Shown piece after piece: positions 5,382 to 10,439 of a stretch of 10,439 bases of DNA (within the stretch, counting starts at the first letter, position 1; every line of letters begins with the position of its first letter). This DNA comes from URNF01 sp045594105 (lineage in GTDB: Bacteria; Bacillota; Clostridia; Oscillospirales; Acutalibacteraceae). The stretch is from the NCBI GenBank assembly GCA_045594105.1, contig JAZNXY010000067.1:1-10439 (forward strand), in the 5' to 3' direction. The notes under the pieces are model-generated. The model saw only the letters and a program-made list of their open reading frames with translations. It ran no database searches and was not told the origin of the DNA. Both the position numbers and the translations under genes were made by a program.

Positions 5382-6314
5382 GTGGCGAAGATTTATAATT
5401 CGGTAACCGAATTGATTGGCGGTACACCGCTGTTGAGACTGACACATATCGAAAAAGCACTCGGCTTACAGGCACGCTTGCTTGCCAAGCTCGAAAAATA
5501 CAACCCTGCAGGGTCGGCAAAAGACCGTGTGGCACTGGAAATGATTGAAGATGCCGAAAAAAGAGGCGTTCTGAAGGAGGGTTCGGTGATTATTGAGCCG
5601 ACCTCGGGCAATACGGGTATCGGCCTGGCGGCAGTGGCTGCTGTGAGCGGGTATCGTACCGTTATTGTGATGCCCGACACCATGTCCGAAGAACGACGGA
5701 TGCTGATTGCCGCATACGGTGCACAACTGGTGTTGACCGACGGCAAGCTGGGTATGCAGGGTGCTATTGACAAAGCAGAGGCGTTGGCAAAAGAGATCCC
5801 CGACAGCTTTATAGCGGGACAATTTGTAAATCCTGCGAATGCGGCGGCACATTATAAAACAACAGGTCCCGAAATCTACGCAGACACCGACGGCAAGGTG
5901 GATGTTTTCGTCGCAGGTGTCGGTACGGGCGGTACAGTGACAGGCGTCGGCAAATACTTGAAAGAGAAAAACGGAAACGTCAAGATTGTCGGCGTAGAAC
6001 CGAGCGGTTCTCCTGTACTGTCAGGGGGCAAGGCGGGCGCACACGGACTGCAGGGCATCGGTGCAGGGTTTGTACCCGACGTGTTGGAAACGGAAGTCTT
6101 GGACGAGGTGATAACCGTCGCTGAGCAGGAAGCATATGCTGCGGGGAAGACACTTGCCAAAACCGAAGGCATTTTGGCGGGTATTTCATCGGGTGCGGCA
6201 CTGCATGCTGCCATAGCGGTGGCAAGCCGTGCCGAGAACAAGGACAAAACGGTGGTGGTGCTGTTGCCCGATACGGGGGACAGATATTTGTCCACGCCGC
6301 TGTTTAAAGAATAA
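5382..6314 (+). CDS. cysK: Cysteine synthase A (O-acetylserine sulfhydrylase)
   Basis: This PLP enzyme makes L-cysteine from O-acetylserine and sulfide in the cytoplasm. It has 310 residues, the normal length. PLP-binding Lys47 lies in NPAGSAKDR; the Asn-loop PTSGNTG (73-79) binds the substrate carboxylate; the phosphate cradle GTGGT is at 181-185; Ser270 in GISSG contacts the pyridine nitrogen. GIGAGFVPDV (226-234) is the usual helix motif. I chose GTG 5382 as the start because AAGGA (5369-5373) lies eight bases upstream and the product begins VAKIYNSVTELIGGTPLL, as in known CysK. A longer in-frame start at 5340 would overlap the preceding gene and has no family support. The last residues YLSTPLF are normal. 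It ends in a strong terminator. Confidence 0.95.
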   Translation: MAKIYNSVTELIGGTPLLRLTHIEKALGLQARLLAKLEKYNPAGSAKDRVALEMIEDAEKRGVLKEGSVIIEPTSGNTGIGLAAVAAVSGYRTVIVMPDTMSEERRMLIAAYGAQLVLTDGKLGMQGAIDKAEALAKEIPDSFIAGQFVNPANAAAHYKTTGPEIYADTDGKVDVFVAGVGTGGTVTGVGKYLKEKNGNVKIVGVEPSGSPVLSGGKAGAHGLQGIGAGFVPDVLETEVLDEVITVAEQEAYAAGKTLAKTEGILAGISSGAALHAAIAVASRAENKDKTVVVLLPDTGDRYLSTPLFKE

Positions 6315-6322
6315 ACACAGAT

Positions 6323-6354
6323 AGCCCTGTGCTGTATGGCACGGGGCTTTTTTT
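6323..6354 (+). terminator. Rho-independent terminator after cysK
   Basis: A 10-bp stem AGCCCTGTGC (6323-6332) with GCACGGGGCT (6339-6348), one G-T pair and a 6-base loop is followed immediately by seven T. It lies nine bases past the cysK stop. Confidence 0.88.
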
Positions 6355-6374
6355 ATTTCTACCGAACGTTTTTT

Positions 6375-6405
6375 CAACTCTACTGTGAGGAGAGTTGCAG
6401 TAGAG
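6375..6405 (+). promoter_or_regulatory. Two overlapping, mutually exclusive hairpins before the HlyIII-type gene
   Basis: CAACTCT (6375-6381) pairs with AGAGTTG (6391-6397). CTCTACTG (6378-6385) pairs with CAGTAGAG (6398-6405). The left arms share CTCT, so only one stem can form at a time. As DNA it could equally be a dimer operator. It lies about 50 bases before the start codon. I see no match to a known riboswitch and no convincing -35/-10 pair here. Confidence 0.35.
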
Positions 6406-6452
6406 CCGGACAAAATAAGTGTAGGTTGTGTTTTTTTGGAGGCGGTTGTATA

Positions 6453-7148
6453 GTGCTAACGAAAGGTTGTGACAAGATGCAACGCACAAAACTAAAGGAC
6501 AGAAAATTACCGGATTACACACGCGGAGAAGAGATCTTTAATATGGTGTCTCATATCGTGGGCGGCGGTTTCGGGGTGTTTGCACTTGCCACCTGCGTGA
6601 TTGTTGCCGCCTTACACCGCAATGTGTGGGGTGTGGTGGGCAGTGCCATTTACGGTGCTGCATTGATTTTGCTGTACACGATGTCCAGCGTGTACCATGG
6701 CTTACACCCGAATCTCGGCAAAAAGGTGATGCAGGTATTAGACCACTGCACCATTTACTTTTTAATAGCAGGCACCTATACGCCGATTTTGTTTTGCTCG
6801 ATCCGTGCGGTGTCGCCTGCACTTGCATGGACGGTGTTCGGTATTGAATGGGGGTGTGCCGCACTCGGTATTGTGTTCACTGCCATAGATTTGAAAAAGT
6901 ATGGCGTGCTTTCGATGATTTGTTACATTGGTATGGGTTGGTGCATTATTATGGCAGGAAAAACTGCGGTCCAAGCCATTTCCACGCAGGGCTTTTGGTG
7001 GCTGTTGGCAGGCGGCATTGCATACACTATCGGTGCGGTGCTGTACGGTGTAGGGGTCAAGGTGCGGTATATGCACTCGGTGTTTCATTTGTTTGTACTG
7101 CTGGGCAGCATTTTGCAATACGTGTGTATTATCGGGTTTGTCATTTGA
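6453..7148 (+). CDS. Hemolysin III (HlyIII/PAQR, TrhA-like) membrane protein
   Basis: This is a seven-helix inner-membrane protein of the HlyIII/PAQR superfamily. Despite the name, bacterial members are mostly tied to membrane-energetics homeostasis rather than proven haemolysis. The family signatures are present: GEEIFNMVSHIVGGGFG (25-41), SSVYHGL with the metal-site His82 (78-84), DHCTIYFLIAGTYTP with Asp97 (97-111), and HSVFHLFVLLGS with His208 and His212 (208-219). Hydrophobic segments fill the rest. I place the start at GTG 6453 because GGAGGCGG (6438-6445) lies seven bases upstream, giving 231 residues. ATG 6477 (223 residues) is the alternative, with a poorer GAAAGG site. It follows the cysK terminator, so it is likely transcribed separately. 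Confidence 0.88.
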   Translation: MLTKGCDKMQRTKLKDRKLPDYTRGEEIFNMVSHIVGGGFGVFALATCVIVAALHRNVWGVVGSAIYGAALILLYTMSSVYHGLHPNLGKKVMQVLDHCTIYFLIAGTYTPILFCSIRAVSPALAWTVFGIEWGCAALGIVFTAIDLKKYGVLSMICYIGMGWCIIMAGKTAVQAISTQGFWWLLAGGIAYTIGAVLYGVGVKVRYMHSVFHLFVLLGSILQYVCIIGFVI

Positions 7149-7173
7149 CTTATCTGCGTTTTTGTGATACCCT
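7145..7173 (+). promoter_or_regulatory. Possible promoter of the TauE/SafE gene
   Basis: TTGACT (7145-7150) overlaps the stop of the preceding gene. After 17 bases comes TACCCT (7168-7173), preceded by TGA as an extended -10. The -10 match is only moderate, so read-through from the HlyIII-type gene is an alternative. Confidence 0.4.
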
Positions 7174-7198
7174 TTAGGCGAAAAAAGGGGGGAGTACG

Positions 7199-7924
7199 GT
7201 GGATATTGTCACGGTGATGCTACTGATATTGGTTGGCTTTGGTGCAGGATTTGTACAACGTGTCAGCGGTTTTGGATTGGGCATTTTTGCGATGATGTTT
7301 TTGCCGCATTTTCTGCCTTCACAAACGGCAGCGGTAGTGATTTCCAATTTATTTTCCTGTGGTACGACCACCTATAATACGTTGTACTACCGTAAGGACA
7401 TTGCACTGAAAACAGCGATACCGATGTTACTTGCGGCAGCAGTATGTATTCCACCTGCCGTATACTGTGCGAAATGGGTGGCGGGAGATTTGTTTTCTCG
7501 CTTGCTTGGCGGTATTTTGATAGTTCTCAGTGTGTACTTTTTATTTTTCAGTCAAAAAATTACCATTCGCCCCACGGTGCCTAACGGGATTTTGTCAGGT
7601 GCACTCGGTGGAGTGCTCGGCGGACTGTTTTCAACAGGTGGACCGCCTGCGGTGCTGTATCTTTCTAACGCCGCCCCTACACCTGCCGTATATTTTGCTA
7701 CCATACAGTTTTATTTTTGTGTGACCAACCTGTATACGGTGGCGACCCGTGCGGTAAATGGCGATATTTCTCTTGTCATATTGGGATATGCGGCTATCGG
7801 CTTTTTGGGTTGTATGGCCGGCGACCTTATTGGACGGTGTCTTTTCCGAAAATTAAACGCAGAACGGCTAAAACGTATTATTTATATCGGCATGATTTTA
7901 AGCGGATTGGTGATGATTTTGTAA
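7199..7924 (+). CDS. TauE/SafE-family anion exporter
   Basis: The 241-residue polytopic membrane protein belongs to the family that exports sulfite and organosulfonate-type anions. The internal duplication typical of the family is visible: GFGAGFVQRVSGFGLGIFAM (about 13-33) and GALGGVLGGLFSTGGPPAVLYL (about 132-154), each a Gly-rich half-helix pair; the second has the conserved GGPP turn. Seven or eight hydrophobic segments and a short cytoplasmic loop (RKLNAERLKR) fit. The start is GTG 7199, five bases after GGGGGAG. It lies 50 bases after the HlyIII-type gene and about 0.9 kb after cysK, so a sulfur role is plausible by context only. Its last codons form the left arm of its own terminator. 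Confidence 0.88.
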   Translation: MDIVTVMLLILVGFGAGFVQRVSGFGLGIFAMMFLPHFLPSQTAAVVISNLFSCGTTTYNTLYYRKDIALKTAIPMLLAAAVCIPPAVYCAKWVAGDLFSRLLGGILIVLSVYFLFFSQKITIRPTVPNGILSGALGGVLGGLFSTGGPPAVLYLSNAAPTPAVYFATIQFYFCVTNLYTVATRAVNGDISLVILGYAAIGFLGCMAGDLIGRCLFRKLNAERLKRIIYIGMILSGLVMIL

Positions 7925-7945
7925 TCGTCGCCAATCCGCTTTTTC
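7901..7945 (+). terminator. Terminator overlapping the end of the TauE/SafE gene
   Basis: A 16-bp stem pairs 7901-7916 (AGCGGATTGGTGATGA) with 7925-7940 (TCGTCGCCAATCCGCT), including two G-T pairs. The 8-base loop contains the stop codon TAA (7922-7924), and five T (7940-7944) follow the stem. The 5' arm is coding sequence. Confidence 0.85.
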
Positions 7946-7963
7946 GTAGTATTACACGTATAA

Positions 7964-8005
7964 AAAAGCTGTCCCGTGCTGTTTTTACAGAACGGGACAG
8001 CTTTT
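7964..8005. terminator. Bidirectional terminator between convergent genes
   Basis: A perfect 14-bp stem AAAAGCTGTCCCGT (7964-7977) pairs with ACGGGACAGCTTTT (7992-8005) around a 14-base loop. On the minus strand it is followed by further T residues, and it ends seven bases from the stop of the alpha-galactosidase/AraC chimera. It was probably the terminator of the AraC gene before the fusion. It also backs up the TauE/SafE terminator. Confidence 0.85.
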
Positions 8006-8011
8006 ATGAAA

Positions 8012-8101
8012 TTATGTTTCGGCGGCTTGTTTTGCATTTTTTATATATTGACGCGGCGAGCATCCAAATTTCTTCTTAAACATCTTAGAAAAATTGTAGA
8101 T
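8012..8101 (-). pseudogene. 3' fragment of an AraC-family regulator fused to the GH36 gene
   Basis: The last 29 codons, read in frame with the alpha-galactosidase, encode IYNFSKMFKKKFGCSPRQYI and nine more residues. This is the second helix-turn-helix end of AraC/XylS regulators (pattern F-S-xx-FKK-xx-G-SP-xx-Y). The AraC N-terminus, first HTH and the start of the second are absent. AraC genes commonly sit beside alpha-galactosidase genes and control them, so the fusion is probably the scar of a deletion that removed the 3' part of one gene and the 5' part of the other. The original stop and terminator are retained. Confidence 0.8.
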
Positions 8102-9762
8102 ATCGGTGTCGTCGCTGCACCATGCCTGCGGCATATAATAATGCATGCCGGGGTCAAAGCGTGCACCGCCCGAGCTGCAGCTTTCAAACAGAACGTTGGG
8201 GAAGCGGGAGGTAAGCGTTTCTAATACACGGTAAAGGCCCAATATATATCTGTGATACAGTTCGCCTTGATGCTCTGCATCCAAAAGGGCAGAGCCGATG
8301 TTGGTCATATTGCGGTTGTAGTCCCATTTAACATACTCAATGTTCGCAGATTCGAGGATTTTGCTGACGCTGTCGATAATGAAATCACAAACATCGTCAC
8401 GGGACAGGTCCAGCATCAACTGCTGACGTGTTTCGGTGCTTTCTCTGCCGGGAACATGGATACACCAATCGGGATGTGCACGGTAGCAATCACTGTGTAC
8501 CGATACCATTTCGGGCTCAAACCACAAGCCGAACTTCATACCGAGCGCATTGATACGGTCGGCAAGGTCTGCAAGCGTACCTTGTAGTTTATCGGTATTT
8601 ACAACCCAGTCACCAAGTGCACGGTGGTCATCAAAGCGGTTGCCAAACCAACCGTCATCCAGTACCATCAGTTCTACGCCGACCGACGCTGCTTTTTCGG
8701 CAATCGCCACGATTTTGTCGGCAGTAAAGTTCATATAGGTGGCTTCCCAGTTGTTGATCAGCACATACCGTTCAATATCACGGAACTTGCCACGGCACAA
8801 GCGGGTGCGGTACAGCTTGTGATAAATGCGGGACATGCCGCCTAAACCCTTGTCGGAGTATACGAGCACCGCTTCGGGACCATAGAAGGTGTCGCCCGGC
8901 TCTAAAATATGTTCAAAATCAAAGGGGTTAATACCGATAAAGGCACGTGCAGTGTCATACGGGTCTAATTCGACGCCGGCGGTAAAGTTACCGCTGTACA
9001 CAAGGTTAAAGCCGTATACTTCGCCGTGTGCCTCGGAAGCACCGTGCTCTGCCAACGCAAAGAAGGGATTATGCTGGCAGGAGCTGGCGCCACGGGTACT
9101 GTCTACAAGCTGTGTGCCGCAGAAAATCGGATTTCTCTGCGGATGACGTTCTCTTGCCCGGGCACCAGGCAGGTGAATGAAGTCAAAATCTTTTCTGCGA
9201 AAGTCAACCGATGCAGACAGCAGACGGCGTAAGCGGATTTTATCGTTGCCGCCGTTTATAACACGTGCCGAGCGGGTGATAACGTCTAAATCTTCGAAAA
9301 CACTGTAGGATAAGACGACCTCCATGCCGGTCAGTGCATCTTTCAAGGTGAGCTCTAAGGTCTGTGCCTCGTCTTCGGTCTCGACATAGGTAGCAGGCAT
9401 ACCGGGAATCGGCTTTTTGCCGCTGAATATTTCGTGTGAAACGTAACGCAACTGTGTTACTCTCGAGCCGTCGGAATACTGAGCGTGCAGAGCAGGGTTG
9501 CGCATATCGGTGTTGCCGAAGGTGGGAAATTCCTGCGGTAATACGTCGTTGGAAAAGTTGAGACCTTTTATGTCACAGGCGGACATGGAACGGGTGGTAC
9601 GCTTGGACAGGAGAATAAAGGTCTCAGCATCTGTAATCGGTGTATTGATACGTTTGCCCCAATACAGATGCAAAAAAACGCATCGTTTACAAAAGCGAAA
9701 ACGTAACTTGTATTTTTGGATCTCAAATGAAAGAGCTTTTGTTGTTCATCAAAGAAAATCAT
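8012..9762 (-). pseudogene. Broken GH36 alpha-galactosidase (frameshift near start, AraC tail at end)
   Basis: GH36 enzymes release alpha-1,6-linked galactose from melibiose and raffinose-type sugars. Translation should start at ATG 9762 (MIFFDEQQKLFHLRSKNTSYVF). After 28 codons a T7 tract (9678-9672) shifts the frame; with T8 the protein would read on as VNDAFFLHLYWGKRI, as the family requires. The downstream frame (553 codons from 9673) is clear GH36: the N-terminal beta domain, LDDGWFGNR (338-346), KFGLWFEPEMV (380-390), nucleophile Asp451 in YVKWDYNRN, the ESCSSGGARFDPGM motif, and acid/base Asp521 or 522 in WCSDDTD. After Asp524 the homology stops and an AraC C-terminus follows. About 200 residues (barrel end and C-terminal beta domain) are missing against the usual length of about 730. 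It is most likely inactive. Confidence 0.85.
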
Positions 9763-9817
9763 ATGCCATCTCGTCAGGATGATATAGTGCAGTATGTATA
9801 TCTGCAAAAACAAATTC

Positions 9818-9846
9818 ATTATATCAAAAAGCGAGGGATAACGCAA
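9818..9846 (-). promoter_or_regulatory. Probable promoter of the alpha-galactosidase gene
   Basis: On the minus strand, TTGCGT (9846-9841) is followed after 17 bases by a perfect TATAAT (9823-9818). This places the start of RNA about 50 bases before ATG 9762. The ribosome site is poor (GAGATGG close to the ATG). Confidence 0.5.
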
Positions 9847-10033
9847 GAGAAAAAAGGAATCTTCATTTGTTATTTTGCATAGGTAGTTGTCAAAATGTTG
9901 TTTTCCGAACGGTATTTGTAGCTTTGAGAAAAAGGCAGATATTGCGGGGGAGGGGCTATTCACACAATATGGCTGATTATTAAAAAAGGAATCTGCCAAA
10001 TATCAGAACTTTAAAAATCTGCTGATTTTAGCA

Positions 10034-10093
10034 TTGCTTTTTTTGAAATGTGATGTTATGCTGAACAAAGAAGGTGCCGTGTGCACTTTCTTT
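10034..10093 (+). promoter_or_regulatory. Possible promoter and leader hairpin of the kinase gene
   Basis: TTGCTT (10034-10039) and TATGCT (10057-10062) are 17 bases apart, and the -10 is preceded by TGT (extended -10). An 11-bp hairpin follows (10067-10077 with 10083-10093, one G-T pair, 5-base loop); it would lie at the very 5' end of the RNA. The rest of the 374-base gap (9763-10136) holds the opposite promoter at 9818-9846 and AT-rich sequence without further recognisable sites. Confidence 0.35.
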
Positions 10094-10136
10094 CGGCTAC
10101 TTACTTAAGGTGGCGATACGGGTGAGGAGGATACCT

Positions 10137-10439
10137 TTGGAGAAGATTTGGCGTGCTGTTAAGCAGTTTGACTTGCAGACGGATGCGAGCGGTTGCAGTC
10201 CATACGGAAACGGGCATATTAACGCTACCTTTCTCGTTATATGTCCCGGGAAGGACAATACAACAAAAAGATACATAATGCAGGCGGTCAACACCCGCAT
10301 TTTTAAGGAACCGATGCAGGTAATCACAAATATAGAAAAGGTTACAGAGTTCTTAAAAACAAAAGTAGATGATCCACGTGGTATTTTACGGATGGTGGCT
10401 ACGAAAGACGGCAAGAAGTGCTATTTTGACGGTGGCTAC
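10137..10439 (+). CDS. Start of an APH-fold sugar kinase-like gene (NahK-like), cut by the right edge
   Basis: There are 101 codons from TTG 10137, placed by a strong ribosome site GGTGAGGAGG (10121-10130) six bases upstream; no ATG is suitably placed. The product has a Gly-rich nucleotide loop in the first strands (SPYGNGHINATFLV), then a strand RYIMQAVNTRIFKEP and a helix MQVITNIEKVTEFLKTK. This matches the N-lobe of phosphotransferases related to N-acetylhexosamine 1-kinase, which in family members reads roughly YILQ-x-N-x-x-FK. If so, it phosphorylates GlcNAc, GalNAc or a related sugar at C1. The catalytic lobe lies outside the window, so substrate and activity cannot be judged. It is divergent from the alpha-galactosidase gene. 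Confidence 0.7.
   Translation, partial: MEKIWRAVKQFDLQTDASGCSPYGNGHINATFLVICPGKDNTTKRYIMQAVNTRIFKEPMQVITNIEKVTEFLKTKVDDPRGILRMVATKDGKKCYFDGGY

Noticed and set aside
4624..5535. 303-residue minus-strand ORF
   Set aside because: It is a shadow of the plus-strand hydrolase and cysK genes; no recognisable domains and no ribosome site.
9682..9695. CcpA (cre) site in the first codons of the alpha-galactosidase
   Set aside because: TGTAAACGATGCGT on the minus strand matches the first half of the consensus, but the conserved CA at the end is missing; too weak to claim.
9763..9999. Minus-strand ORF reaching upstream of the alpha-galactosidase start
   Set aside because: The part before the Met at 9762 is low-complexity hydrophobic sequence without family resemblance and contains the likely promoter; only the last 28 codons before the frameshift are real.
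10097..10414. 105-residue minus-strand ORF at the right edge
   Set aside because: It is antisense to the kinase frame, which has a strong ribosome site and recognisable motifs.

Overview
The window looks like a chromosomal segment of an anaerobic Bacillota bacterium, probably a gut Clostridia (Oscillospirales-like). This is inferred from strong AGGAGG-type ribosome sites, GTG and TTG starts, a SHOCT-type small ORF typical of Clostridia mobile elements, an IS3-family insertion sequence, and glycoside hydrolases of the oligosaccharide-using kind. No species can be named from the sequence alone.

Layout. (1) 1-1028 looks like the decayed edge of an integrated element: the 3' end of an unrecognised gene, a small SHOCT-like ORF, a 31-codon remnant that starts like a serine recombinase but stops at once, three TGCACCC motifs exactly 31 bp apart, a terminator, and a dense block of hairpins ending in a tRNA-like T-arm plus CCA. 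(2) 1029-2306 is a complete two-ORF IS3-family element on the minus strand, with a 13-bp hairpin that would hide the orfA ribosome site in read-through RNA. (3) 2373-3920 (minus) is a GH13 alpha-glucosidase-type enzyme with an unusual Gly in conserved region I. (4) 4180-6314 (plus) is a two-gene unit with a good promoter: an unrecognised papain-like cysteine hydrolase candidate followed 14 bases later by cysteine synthase CysK, closed by a terminator. (5) 6453-7924 (plus) holds a hemolysin III/PAQR-type membrane protein and a TauE/SafE anion exporter. (6) 8012-9762 (minus) is a broken GH36 alpha-galactosidase with two lesions: a one-base loss in a T tract near the start, and a 3' end replaced by the last 29 codons of an AraC-family regulator. 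(7) 10137-10439 (plus) is the start of a sugar-kinase-like APH-fold gene that runs off the right edge.

How the genes work together. The GH13, GH36 and NahK-like kinase genes point to intracellular use of alpha-linked oligosaccharides, although the alpha-galactosidase is probably inactive here. CysK, the cysteine-hydrolase candidate and the TauE/SafE exporter may share a link to sulfur metabolism, but only adjacency supports this. The most notable observation is the alpha-galactosidase/AraC chimera. It reads as a deletion scar that fused two formerly adjacent genes of a galactoside locus, or as an assembly artefact.
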